Source: Amblyornis subalaris
Taxonomy: Eukaryota; Chordata; Aves; Passeriformes; Ptilonorhynchidae
Direction of reading: 5' to 3'
DNA length: 64,000 nucleotides
Assembly (NCBI GenBank): GCA_018881555.1
Contig: JACAXG010000052.1
Location: 3,286,001 to 3,350,000 of the forward strand
The position numbers were made by a program, and so were the translations under genes. Numbering within the stretch: position 1 is the first letter of the stretch; each line of letters opens with the position of its first letter. Under the pieces are notes generated by a model, which saw only the letters and a program-made list of their open reading frames with translations, had not been told where the DNA came from and made no database searches. This document shows, piece after piece, positions 1-12,560 of the stretch.

Positions 1-2420
1 TTTGCAAGGCAATATATTCTAATGTTTACTTGAAAACAAAAGTGTCTCATGTAGTTCTGTCATTGGAAAAGAAATAGTTTCCCATGACTGCAAATGCAGT
101 TAAATATGCAAATTTAGCTTTACAGTGGATTGACTCCTGATGGACCTACTGGCACAGGCTTTGTATTGGAGTACTAATGCTTTCTTGGAAATTTAATTAC
201 ATGGGGAAAAAAAGAAAAAATACTTGATATTTAAGTGATCTTAATAATTTATTGTTTCTGGTTCTTGGAGCAGAAGTTATAAATTTCTATGTGTCTTACA
301 TGATGTGTGAAGAAGTTGGGCACCTAGTAATTGCATATGCAGCAGCCACTAATACAACAAACAGTACTTCAAACATTAAAAAAAATGTGGAGACATGACT
401 AACCTAACCTAAGTTAGATGTCCCTTTGAAATTCTGCTCCATAGCCACTGACTCCATAGGTATCTGACTGTACAAGAAACTTAAGCCCTTGCTTTGGATT
501 AAGGTCCAGTGTTCAGGTTTAGGTGGACAGGATCACAAGAACGAAACCTTGTAAAACCCTCTCTGAATCTGGTTCTCCTCTGAAAAAAATAGGACCAAGG
601 CACCAAATTTGTCTATTTGGGACACAAGAATTGGCTGTTTTTAATTTTAATGGATGACTAATAGTAGCAATGTGCACAACATTTGAAGCATTCATCATAC
701 TCTCAGTTCCTACATCTGTATTTATTATATGTTCTTCTTTGTATTCCTTATAGAATTTATACAGAACTCCATAACTGTTAGAGAAGCACAATTCCCACAA
801 AATTCACAAAATGGAGATCACCCAATGAAGTGACTAGTAGAGGGGTCACAGAATTTTTTCATATAGTGTCTACCTATTCCATGTATATAATACACAGAGA
901 CAAAAGTATGAATGGGTTCAAAGCGGAAATTGGACAAACATGGCAGAAGAGTTCATCAGTGACTGTTATGTACAATGACTTGGCTACAACTCCAAACTCT
1001 TTTGATCATAAAAATCCAGAAAATTATTTTAAAAATAGATACCCTACTCATTTATAGAAACTCATTCTAAGCAACTGCTCCTGGATGGTATCAAAGACAG
1101 AGCTGTTGGGATATTTGTTATATTTGGCCCTGCATTTCTCATACTCTTATTCCCCTGAGGCCACTGACAAAGGTGGATGTGGAAGGAAGAAGTTTATATA
1201 GTTATAGCACTGCATCAACAAATTACTTGGGAAGGTTCATTGTGTTACATCTTCTCTGTGCTCTTTTTGCACCCAACATTCCTCCCCGATAACTTACAGA
1301 ACTCTAAACTGTTGAATACTTTTAAGTGGGACTCCATGTTTTTTGGCAGTTATCTCTAGTTCTGTCACTTGGTCACAGCTGTGGAGATTAATTTGCTTTG
1401 TCACTACCTGTTCCTGGGCCACTATCATGTCAGGGGTGTGTATATGTTACCACAAAGCCCTTCCCATAGAAATTGTTGTCTAATGTCCCCATTTGGGTTG
1501 TTTCTACAGCTATGTTTCTACTAGCTGGAGTTTCTGGTTGTTGTGTTTCTGTTCTTCTCCAGCAAGTTTCCTACCAAGGAACTCACTGCTAAATGAAAGA
1601 GTTATGCTATCATCCTAGGAAAGGGAAAAGTCTTCTAAGGGCAGAGGCATACCCAAGACACTTCTTAGCAAAACTCTGGATTCTAGCTTTATGGTCTTTC
1701 CATTAGAATAATTGATGGCAATATTTGATGAGGCTCATTCAGACACGGGCAAACACATACTATTTCACTCACTGTTCATCTGCTTCTGATCCTGGGTTCT
1801 GGGAGAGATGTGAAAGATTGAACTTCACATTCTGTCTTTGAGTGGGAGAGGAAACGCCAAGCTCTGAGAAATCGTGTGCTAGCTTTTGGAAGGATTGCTT
1901 TCTAATGAATATGTAAAACCTCATCTACTTCCCAATATGCTACAAACACAGAAGAGAAAATGAAAATTTCTGAAAGAATACAGTATGAAATTTCTAACAA
2001 GGAGAATTAAAATGATCAGAAAATCCTGTGGGAATTTCCTGAGGGAACATGGAGACCTTGCTTCTGTGGAAGAAAGGTTGCTCGCAGTGAGAGATGAAAG
2101 AAGCCATTGATTACAGTACTAGACTGCAGGTGCACATATATTTACTGTTTGGCTAACTACAGGCAGCATGCTCTACCTATCCATACACTTGTTTTCATTC
2201 TCCTATCTTGTATTGACTGAATACAGCAGACAAAAATGTTGTTTGGTAGAAATACTGTGATTAATTGTTTTCTCTAGACTTTTTAATTCTTATACATTTT
2301 CTTTTTAGTGTTATTTGAATATATATATTTGAAATGTCCTTTTCTTATAAAAACTCTCGAGAGGAAACACATTTTTCCTAGCTTTATGTGAAGTGAAGAA
2401 AAAAAAAGAGAGAAAAAGGT

Positions 2421-2458
2421 CTATATGTAATACATATATAATATTGAAAATATATATA
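2421..2458. repeat. AT-rich low-complexity/palindromic tract
   Basis: Alternating TATA and ATAT blocks (TATATGTAATACATATA and AATATATATAA) form a short, partly self-complementary, low-complexity stretch. No function is implied. Confidence 0.6.
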
Positions 2459-5400
2459 AGCTCTGCAAAGCTTAAAACTTTCATTTATAGTGAACACCAC
2501 CAGCCTTGTGTTTTGAAGTGAGCTCATGCTTATGGAATTGTACAACCAATAATAATAACCAATGGTAAAAGAAATTTAAATATTTATGTGGAGGCATAGG
2601 CACAAATGCATCAGAGCTGAGCAGAGCATGTTGTACTGTGGTTATGGAGACAAGGATGGAGTTGAAGAGATTCTTCTTCAGTTTCCTCTGCCCCTATACA
2701 ACTATTCATTCATTGATTTGTTAGAGGTAGCACCTGGAGATGCCATGCAGAATGAATTTCCCTGATGCTAATAAAAATCTCAGTATAATGTAAATGATAG
2801 CTAATCTATGTTGCTAATTGAGACCCAAATTGAGAGATAGCAAATGGATTGGGAAATAAGGGACTGTTTGATGACAGCAAGAGCGGCAGAATTTGGACCT
2901 TGGAGCAAGCTTCCTCAAGTGAAGACCTGGAGGCCAAATGCAGCTCATAATGCCCAGCCAAAGCTCCTGACAAATTTGCCTACCTGGGGAGTGGCCTCAA
3001 ATCCAGATGGGGTGAGTGATAAGAGCCCTGGAATTTTACTCTCATGCATATGCACGAGGCAAGGAGAAGTAGATGCAAGTAGCATCTACCAGGCACAAGC
3101 ACATCCCACTCTCCCACTCCTCCCATTCACATGTGCTTCTGAACGTACATGGATGTTGATCTGTCTTCATGGGTTTTTTGTCCTTTCAAAAAGGAGTATA
3201 CATTTCTTTTTTTTTTTTTGTTCCAAACTACTCTCTTCTGAGTGAAAACATAAAAGCAAATTCCTTGAAGATGTTTCAATAGTACTTCACCTCATTTTTT
3301 TTAAAAGACATCAAAATTTGGGCCCTAAATTACACTCATGAAGATAATTCTCCATGCATCTGGTATTTCTGCTTCCTCTTTTCTTTAGCTGGTCCATCCA
3401 AAAAAGTGCTTTGGCTTAAATTCAAGAAATACCATAAAATTTTGTACATAAGTGCTTCAAACATTGTTTCATGTTTGTCAGTTGCTGAATTTGTTTAAAT
3501 GATCATTATAAAAAGTACAAACACAGGACTACAACAGTCAGTGGAGTATTTGTATATGATACATTTACATAGCTTTAATAAGTAGAATAGGATTATCTGC
3601 AATGACTGTTTACCTATGATAAACCACAATGGGTACATTTATACAGACAATCTGCTAGTGATCTTTTTCACTAGACTCTTGACGGTCACACTGCTTGAAT
3701 GTTAGCTCACTTCTTGGCCTTGTCCCAAATATTTTCCCTCTGTCCAGTCTCTGGGATGAGACTTCTGTAGAAAGGACTGATGCAAGCCAGCCAGCGTCAC
3801 TTGGCCCGCAGGTCAGGGGATGGTCTTTAGCCAGCGCCATTCCATACACACGCGCTGATGCTCACGCACGAGATTAACGTACTCTTATTTTTACCTGGCA
3901 TTACACATGTCTTTATTTCAACCTGGTAATTATGGCATTAGGTTGATAGGAAGACAGATGGGGTGTCAGCATAGCAATTGAATTTTGCGTGCCTTTCCCT
4001 GAAGTTGTCCTGTAAGTGTTGAGACACCAGAGGCATAAAGGCTAAGGAAATCTGCCTCCCTGCCAACCTCTGCTGCACTAACCTGTGGAGTATTATTTTG
4101 GCACCTATCATTAATATAGAAGATGCAGTGAAATAAATGATGTTATATCCCTCTATATGCCAGTTAATATGTCCCTTGGAACTTATAGGGAAGAGGATAT
4201 CCTGTCCCTATTGAGTTTACATAGAGAATGTCTTGGACTTCTTAGTTCAGAGGTCAAACTTGTGAATGAAGACCAAAACCCTACTGATCTCCTTACAATC
4301 AAAGCCTGTCCTGCATAATGTACTCTCCAGTATCATTTCAGCAACATGTTTACATGTTGCATATACTTGTAAGGCCCACAGTTTTATTATTCTAGCTGTC
4401 ATCTTTAAAAAAATAAAATAGGTCTAGTATGTTTTTTATGCTACAGTTTCATAATTCATTCCAGCTTGGCTTCAGCACAACATTTTTCCACCCACATAGA
4501 AAGCATGCCAAGCCTCCAAGGTTTTGCAATATTCTTTTGTAGTATTACTTTTATCAGGCAATCAAGTAAATATTAATATAACTCCTTTTTTTAAGGAAAA
4601 GCNAGTTTTGCTGCCAACTGCACAACTTTTCATGTGATAATTTGAAGTATCAACATGTATCTTCTTTGAAAAATTTAACTTATATATTCCTAAACATCTG
4701 TAGTGTTAAACTGCTCATGGGTATGAACTTAATATCACAGGTATTTTTACTTTTTTTTCATATGTATTGTTTGTGTTGATCAGGACTCAAAGTCTGTTCA
4801 TTTTATTTGCTTGAGAATTCCCATTTGAGTAGGTAAAATCCAGCAGCTTCACAAGCACAGGTATGTGATCTTTTGCAAACATAGTCATGTTCGCATGTAA
4901 GTTTTAATGCTATTATAGTTTATTCTAGATCCTGACTGGGCATAACCTGCAGCAGTTTCAGTACTTCCAAAACTGTAATAGCATGATTTAAACTGACATA
5001 TTTTACCGGTTTAACAATATAATTAAACCAGAAAAACTTTCAGGTCTAAATCTGATGTCAGAGCACAAGAATCTGGCTCATATATCCTTCAAATGATGGG
5101 TTATGGATGATTATTTTAGAGATGGGTGAAAACACAGATACATAAGATATACTGCCTGGTTTCACAATCTTTTTGCAGGATGAATCACTTTTGCTCACTT
5201 ACATACGTGAATAAGTATTGTGGCACTTCAAGTGAACACAATCCGAAGTAAAAGTTGCAGAGTAGAATCCATAAAATACGTAATATAGCAGATAAGCTTT
5301 CCAGTCATGCTGCGAAATAAGATTATTTATTCTTTCCTGTCATATCANTGCGTGGCAATTTTCAGTTCATGAGCCAGTAGTTCCTACCCAGCATCCTTTC

Positions 5401-6379
5401 TAAGATTTTTAATCCACTGCCACCGGAACATAGCTACCATGCTTAACCCGTGGTTGCAGCTGTATAGAAGTCTAGTTCGTTGTCATTAACAAAGCAGATG
5501 AGATACATGTTCCTTATATTAGCTAACAAACACACACACGCNGAGACAAAAAATCTATTTCAGGTTAACTAAAAGGAATTTACTGTATAATGTTCAACCA
5601 CCAAACCCAAAAATCCATTATTTGAGCAGTTCTATTTCTAGCACACATAAATATGCCACTCGTGTTCATTAATAGTACCACAACCTGCCTCTGTCTTTTC
5701 TTCCCTGTGAACAGNGCTATTCTTCACACTGCCAGCACTTGTTCACCACTTCCATTGCATTCATTATGAGATATTGAGAAGAATTCAGCTTGCCTGAATT
5801 TAAACTATGTATCACAATTGTCTGTATCTGAGCTCATCCAAGTTCCCATCAGAGTTAAAGGAAAGCTCATATCCAAGCCAGTTTCCTAGACACAGAAGTC
5901 TTATTGAAGTGTAAGATGCTATGTATTGTCACCCTTAGGCTGCTCCAGAAGAGCGTGGGTCACCCCTAGGTCTTGGGTCTTATCTTCAGGCTTTGTGCAG
6001 ATATCTTTCGTTCTTGATGGCATCTCAAATGGCACTAGAAGGCTGTGCTTAGGCAACCTTCAAGCTCTCCATTAATTTTAATAGGAGCTTAACACCTAAT
6101 TGAGGTGCAGATATCTACACTGCAGACACCATCAATTAGGCTGCGCTGAATCCTGCACACTCAGTCCTGAGGAAAACAGGCACTCGTCCATTTGGGGGCT
6201 TATGAAGCCTTCTCTGACCTATCTTCACTAATTCAGGACACTTCTGAATTCAGACATCCTTCTCATGAGGTGCTTTTTCTTTGCAATGATACCTAAACTT
6301 ATTACACATAGACTGAAAAATTCCCTACCACTTCTAGACAGAAAGTGAAAGTAATTTACATCTTTTGTGCAGCCATTTA

Positions 6380-6421
6380 CATCAATGTAATCCATTACTA
6401 CATCAATGTAGTCCATTACTA
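6380..6421. repeat. 21-base tandem duplication
   Basis: Two adjacent copies of a 21-base unit beginning CATCAATGTA (6380-6400 and 6401-6421) differ at a single base. The minus-strand frame across it reads the same seven residues twice, but that frame has no other sign of coding. It is a simple, probably recent, local duplication. Confidence 0.85.
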
Positions 6422-7060
6422 TGTGGCATAGTAGAACAGCCAACAAAGTCAAGAGGATCATCTGCAAACAGAGTGCTAACTCTGCCCCAAGGAAATGAAC
6501 TAATGCTCAACTATCCATAAGAACTTTCTCAAAAAACCCCATACGTTTTTCAGACCACAATCAGCCCCATCATCTGTAGTCTAGTTACATTCCACAGTGC
6601 ATAGGAGAATATTCACCCACAAGTGAGAAAAAAAGGGTCATTCCTAGAGGCACTCAGGACTTTAAGAACAAAATATCTTTGTAAGACAGCAGACAAAATT
6701 TTAAACAGCACTGTCCCACTCATATCACAGACAAATGGAGTAGCTGCAAATTGTAATGAGGTGTTCTAGATCTTTGACCCCTCTCAGAACTCTGCAGTGA
6801 GTGTCTCAAAGCCTGAACTAAGCCTCCAGCTGCCTTAGCAAATCCAGACTAATGGGAAGAGGTGCTGGGGAATGATGCATTCTCTGCACACATTTCTGGG
6901 GTTTGACGTCAGACTAGTTCCAGTTTAGTCCTGTTGACTGAAGTTCCATTAGCAATGGAAGGGTGTTAGGTAGTCTTTTGGAGCACATTTTTTAGCTAGT
7001 GTCATCCAAAAGGAATCCAGCTTACTTGTTTTCAGAGGCTCCACGACGCAAACTAAAGCT

Positions 7061-7660
7061 CCACTGGCCAGCAGGTCAAGGGAGGTGATTCTGTCCCTCT
7101 GCTCTGTCCTAGTGAGACTCCACCTGGAGTGCTACATCCAGCTCTGGGGTCCTCAGCACAGGAAGGACATGGACCTGCTGGAATAGGTCCAGAGGAGGGC
7201 CATAAAAATTATCAGAGGTCTGGAGCACCTCTCCTATGAGGAAAAGCTGAGAGGGTTAGGGTTGTCTAGTCTGGAGAANAGAAGGCTCCATGGAAACCTT
7301 ATTGCGGCCTTTCAATACTTAAAGGGGGAAGAGAAAGACAGGGATGGACTTTTANGTAGGGCCTTTTGTGATAAGACANGGGGTAATGGTTTTAAACTAA
7401 AAGAGGGTAGATTCAGGATAGATACAAGGAAGAAATGTTTTATGATGAGCGTGGTGAAACACTGGAACAAGTTGCCCAGAGGGGTGGTGAATGCCCTAAC
7501 TCTGGAAACATTCAAGGCCAGATTGGATGGGGCCCTGAGCAACCTGATTTAGTTGAAGAGGCCCTGCTTGCTGCAGGGGTTTGGACTAGATGAATTTCAA
7601 GGGTCCGGTCCGACCCAAACCAGTCTATGACTCTATGATTCTATGATTCTATGATTCTAT
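7061..7660 (+). mobile_element. CR1 non-LTR retrotransposon, 5'-truncated
   Basis: This is a classic sauropsid CR1 3' end on the plus strand. It starts within the reverse-transcriptase ORF at a GGGAGGTGATTCTG block, passes through the GTGAGACTCCACCTGGAGTG and GAGGAGGGCCATAAAAATTAT blocks, and ends with the 3' tail. An open frame of 96 codons (7262-7552) encodes the C-terminal part of the CR1 ORF2 protein, recognisable by VVKHWNKLPRGVV and TFKARLDGALSNLI. Four 'n' calls lie inside. It is 5'-truncated like most CR1 copies and cannot move by itself. It is the least decayed CR1 in the window. Confidence 0.95.
7625..7660 (+). repeat. CR1 3' tail microsatellite, (ATTCTATG)n
   Basis: About four copies of an 8-base unit (TGATTCTA in rotation) close the CR1 element. 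This is the diagnostic CR1 terminal repeat and sets the element's orientation and right boundary. Confidence 0.95.
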
Positions 7661-8242
7661 ACTAGCTAGGGGCAGTCAGGAGATTCCCCTCAAAGTAAAA
7701 CTCCCAACCTAAACTAAAACATTAACAGAGACCTGTCCTTAAGCATCTCCTTCTCCTATCTTCTGATTTTGGTAGCATGTTCTACTTGTGGTTCCTGCGA
7801 TGCCTTTGTACAGTGTATACATTCATTAATCTCCAGAGACATTTCTGTTGTCTGACAGGAGTATTCATTGGGATAGAAAAAAATTAGAGGTCTGGGCAGA
7901 TGTGGATATCAGTGTCTTTATAAGATATGTCTGTGGTTGCCCAAGTCCATTTCCCAAATTACAGATTTACATCAAAGAAGTTATTGTAAGCAGCATTCTT
8001 CATGCAAAGTTCAACCCAATCTCCAGAAAATGAATTGTCAGCATTGTAATACATTAACTAAAACTGGGTTATGGCAAGAGTTTTGCACTGTACTTCTATG
8101 GCTGTACTAATGGCTTTTCTTGCCATATTGAATACCTGNCACCTTTTGCCATTTCTCTGTGTAAAGGAGTGTATATGTGCTTTCCCAATTTCATAGTCCC
8201 TGTCTTTTTGACACACTTCATCCATAGGTTCTTTGTTTTACC

Positions 8243-8530
8243 TGTGGCGATAGAGTAAATGGTGGATGAAGGGTTAAGCAGTTTTCAAAGGGTGCTGTTT
8301 AACAATGGTTGTCCTTCTGAATCATGGATTAGCAAATAATCATTTGTTCTGATGATGTAATATTTGTAACTTACAGTAATGTAACTGAAGGGAGGAGTTC
8401 TGTGAAAATTGGTTTGAACTGGTCTCTCTGGTTTATGATCCTTCCTGTTCCCCTGCTCATGCACTGGCTTAATCTTACTCAGTAAACACGTTTGTTTCCT
8501 AACTCTCCTTCAGACCTTCTTTTGCAAACA
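8243..8530 (+). mobile_element. Possible degenerate solo LTR
   Basis: The segment begins TGTGGCG and ends AACA. Near its right end it has a C/T-rich stretch, then CTTACTCAGTAAACACG (a near-AATAAA signal) and TTTGTTTCCTAACTCTCCTTCAGACC. That order (U3-like, signal, pyrimidine-rich R/U5-like, TG...CA ends) is typical of avian endogenous retrovirus LTRs. No clear target-site duplication, internal retroviral sequence or second LTR was found, so this remains tentative. Confidence 0.35.
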
Positions 8531-9083
8531 TCTTGGAGGAATCCTGCTTTCAAACCCAAAAGCATTAAAAAGAAAGTGGTTTAGCACTAAAAAGTGAAAG
8601 AAAGCTCTGATTTACGTCATCATTGCATTCTAACTCAGCCTGAAATTAACTCCCTGGAGATTGCTGATAAATACATTCATCTTTCTAAGCTCTCATTTGG
8701 CTAAGAATCTGGAGTATATGAAGGGTTTCTTTTAAAGGCAGTTCCTGAAAGGCAATACTAAGTGTTACATATTGTTACTAGAGGTAAAAAAAAACAAACA
8801 AAAAANCCCCCNAAAAAATAGATTATATGAATANATTTGTTACTGGAAGCATGTAATATTTAANGCACTTTTAGACAGCAAGCGAAATTTTTCTGTAGTT
8901 GCTAAAAGTCACTATTCCATTAGGGCTGCAGACTTTCTCAGGAATACCTTGAATACTTACTGATAAATCCTGAAATGGAATTCTACATTTTTTCCCGATT
9001 TTTCATCCCTTTCCTACCACAGAGAAGTGAGTAGGAGTAAGGATTATCTCATCACCTTGTACTTATTCACCCTATCACTGACC

Positions 9084-9103
9084 ATTGTTGAAAAATCAAC
9101 AAT
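9084..9103. repeat. Short perfect inverted repeat
   Basis: The arms ATTGTTGA and TCAACAAT flank an AAAA loop. It is an 8-base-pair stem in AT-rich DNA with no associated gene, probably incidental. Confidence 0.6.
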
Positions 9104-11604
9104 TGTCATCTGTTGTCATACCATAACACGTAAAACAGATGGTTACTTTCAAGCATCATATACCAATACAGAGAGTATTTCTGCTAATGAAGACTAATGA
9201 ATATTTACTTTCTAAGGAGACCATAGTGTGCATCCAGTTGTGTACTGTAAAATAAAGCATATGTGAAAGACTGGTTACATTCAAGGTGAATAATCACTCT
9301 CAGACCATGGAGTGGACAGGAAGGAGGAAACCATTATTCTGCATGATGGATTGTGTTTGTGGATTTGACAGTTGCAGGACAGATATTCCTGGCAAATGCC
9401 AAGCCACCTCCTCTGCATCCGGCTGGAACGTGTCTCAACTTACAAACCACCTTGATTACATAGTCCTGACCGCAGTCCACTGCTGACTTGAATGTGTTAT
9501 CTGTAACAGCACCATGACATCTCTTCTTACCATCACATAAGAGATTTCTTGCTAATCAGATAAAGTGGACTTCTACAAGAAATTCAGTGATATCAGTACC
9601 AGCCCCTTGCCAACAAGAAGCAGCAGAGCTGCTTTTTTTACTATCATGGTTCATAAATTGTTTTCCCAGCTGAACGTTGAAGATTATGTGTACTATTCAA
9701 AAGAAGGGCAAGTTAACTCTAAAAGCAAGTGCAGTGAGCATACATGTAGGATTATGTGAGAACATTTCCAAACTGTGAAACAACTCAAATAGATTGGCAT
9801 GCAATGATGCATAGGTCAATCAAGTCACAGCATGCTTCTGTTTAGTTTAATAGTAGATGCTCTAACATTTTTAGTTGCACAGTGCATAGTCAAACAGTAT
9901 CGCAAGTGAATTTTTTGTGTGTGTGTTCTTCAGCTCATATTCTATTTAAAGAAATGTAAGGTTTTTCTTTTTGGATTATTTTTTAAAGTTGAATGTGTGT
10001 CTGGTTACTTTCTTACTATTGTTAGAAAACATTTCGGTAAACAGCTATACTTAATATCCATTTGGACTGTGTCGACCTTGAACTTTTCTGAAGAGTATTC
10101 ATCATATCCTTAAAAACATAGCTTATTTCTGCATCTTAAAGCCAAATTCTTTCAGTGGTATCCAGCAGTTAGTGGTAATGCAGTCCATTGACCCACTACC
10201 AACAAAGATCATTGGAATTTCTCATTGCTTTCCAACCCTTCACTCAGTCTTTAAGATGAGAACTGGTAGCAGAATGTCCTTCTTGTTGCTTTGGAACAGA
10301 AAGGCTGGTTAAACTTGTGAACATGGTTCATGTTAAATATAATTTCAGAATTTGTTTCAGTGCTGAGTCGCAACTGAACCAAACATTTTAAAAATTGCCA
10401 CAGAATAAAAAGTTTTACAGTTAAAAAAAAAATTAACTTGGAGGGAATTTGCATTTCAACCCAACATTTCTCATTGTTAGTAACAGATAGAGATACTTGC
10501 TTATTTTTATGGCTTCATTGTGGAAGTCCATAATAAACCACATGCCATAACATATTATTTGAAACAGGATTGCAGGATAATGGAAAGATACAGTAAACAG
10601 CTGGCTTCTCTAATTTGTATTTTGAATGCTTATGTGCTCCTCTTGTTAAGTACCAAACTGTTTCATCAGAACAAAAACACGAGATACTTTGATCTGGAAA
10701 ATAAGGTACAATGTTTCAATGATACACTGCAGTCACAATTCATCCCACCTAACGTTAATAACCCATGTAAGGCATGTAAATTAGGGGGTTAGTCACCTCA
10801 GACTCCCTCTAACGTCGCAGGAGGATGATGGGCACTTTCTCAGGGTGGCAGGGAGACTCGGTGGCTCCACAAGAGTGGAGAGAGCCAGAGTGGCTGGGCT
10901 GTAACACTCNTACCTCAGCAATGGAGCCAAGTGCAGGTTCAGGCACTGCCTCATACCTCCTGCTTTCCAAAACAAATCAACGCAATAGTGTGATTGTTCC
11001 TACTTCATAATTCGCTTTGGGGAGGGATTTTCTTTGGTAGGAAACATAAGTAAAATATTTCTGATTCCACAAAAACTTCTACATTATTAGAAAGCAAAGT
11101 ACATTTGCTCCAAATCCTCCCATCATCTTCAGCTGTGAGCAGCGCAAAAGAGCTGTATTACCAATACACGGAGGAAAAGGTGTGCTGTCATTCTTCAGCA
11201 CACTACATTTATGACTTCGGAAATGGGTTTTCACAGGACCTGGGAAGAACCAAGTCAGCTTGCCCTTTGGCCTACAGGCAGGTCAAGCAGAAGTGATGAT
11301 TCTGAGGGCCAAAATGAGATTAGAAGGACACCTGAACTGCAACGTAAATTTAGCAAGAGGCACATAAATCCCTTAGGTGGTCTTCTTTGTTTTCTCTGAA
11401 TGAAATTGGTTTTTGTTGCAGAAATGTGAACTCAGAATATATTGTTGCAAGCCTATTGGAACACCAACATTATCAGATATTGCAGATACACATATCTGTC
11501 ATCTTGAGCAAAAATTAAGGACAATGGAACAAGAGTGATGTAGTATAAGGTATCAAGGATAAGGAAGCTTCTATCACTAAATATTTTCTAGATTCCTGGA
11601 ACCA

Positions 11605-11780
11605 TAGGCCATGGGAAAACCTGTAGGAAGGGAGCTCTGGAGGTCATCTACAGCAACTCCCAGCTCAAAATGGAACTATTGCAAATACTGAAGCATCTCA
11701 GCCTGGCCTTTTCCTGCTGAGAGAGTGTTGGAGTCCTCCAGGGATGGAGAACCCACAACTGCTGTAGTTCTTGTAGAGTA
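11605..11780 (-). mobile_element. CR1 fragment, degraded
   Basis: The plus strand reads like the reverse complement of a CR1 3' end. GAGCTCTGGAGGTCATCTA precedes a stretch matching the 'pooled names' block of CR1, followed by GGAGTCCTCCAGGGATGGAG and AACCCACAAC. Substitutions and small indels are frequent and the terminal repeat is lost, so it is older than the copy at 7061. Confidence 0.75.
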
Positions 11781-12039
11781 AATCACACAGAGACATAAAA
11801 GGTTACCATATGGTCACTACCTTCAAACATATCTGCCCTTTCAAAATCAGAGATTGATGCAGGATGGAGAAAGAGGTTGTTGTTGCATCACTGCTCCCGT
11901 GCAAGAATTTTGAGGACCCTGGAGGTAGAAGCAGGAAAGTGGGGAAGATGAGAGACTGCCCCCATTCCCTTAGTTCCACTCAGTCTGATCTCAGAGCCTC
12001 TTTTCCTCCAAACCTTTCAGATCTAAGTAATTGTATTTC

Positions 12040-12560
12040 CTCAGAGGACTCCACCAACTCCCAGTTCATCTAATGTGTCCTTTTCCTGAGGGGAAATTTC
12101 CTCCCCTGGTAAAATTCCCGGATCTTACACTTGGCTCTTCTAAATGTCGATTATGTCCTGACTTCTCCTAACCCTTCCTCCACTCTTCTGCAGAAAAAAT
12201 CTCTCCCACTTGAACTTCCCACATGCCCTCTCTCATCCCTTCAGACTAATCTCCTAACTCCCAGCAACTCAAAGCTCCAGTTTTTCCTGTCTATCCAACT
12301 TGACCTCTCACTCATTGTCCCTCACCCGGATTCCCTTGCTTCAAGCTTTCTGGCTCNTGACAACCCTTCCTTTCCCCACACAGAGGTGACTCTCATGTGC
12401 TGCTGCTGTCTTCTGCTGTCACCATCATTTCAGAGACAAAACTTCCACTGAATATAAACCCCAGATCATTCTCTGCCTTAACCCTTCCTGCTTTCTGGAT
12501 TTCCCTAGGGTTTTCTCTGCTTTGGCAGGGATCTAAAGATCTCACACTCTTCACCAAGAA
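12040..12560. other. Pyrimidine-skewed stretch
   Basis: For about 500 bases the plus strand is strongly enriched in C and T (runs such as TCTCCCACTTGAACTTCCC and CCCTCTCTCATCCC), with few purine runs. Overlapping plus-strand frames of 106 and 74 codons result from the lack of purines and are rich in Ser, Leu and Pro. I do not recognise a repeat family or gene. It could be a decayed element or an old polypyrimidine expansion. Confidence 0.5.

Larger units (their letters stand above)
1..7060. other. Intergenic, no gene recognised
   Basis: This is the far part of the desert downstream of KLF5. It is AT-rich with stop codons in all frames. The longest open frame (2844-3245 +, 133 codons) ends in a poly-T-encoded run of phenylalanines and matches no family I know. 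Local features are an AT palindromic tract at 2421-2458, a T run at 3208-3221, a CpG-bearing patch at 3780-3890, a short CA run near 5529 and a 21-base duplication at 6380-6421. Confidence 0.7.
7661..11604. other. Intergenic, no gene recognised
   Basis: This stretch is unique-looking AT-rich sequence with no recognisable coding exon. It contains a possible solo LTR (8243-8530), a short perfect hairpin (9084-9103) and A-rich runs near 8788 and 10423. Small open frames such as 10520-10792 have no domain signal. Confidence 0.65.

Noticed and set aside
2844..3245. 133-codon plus-strand open frame
   Set aside because: It ends by translating a poly-T run into phenylalanines, with no family similarity or gene structure.
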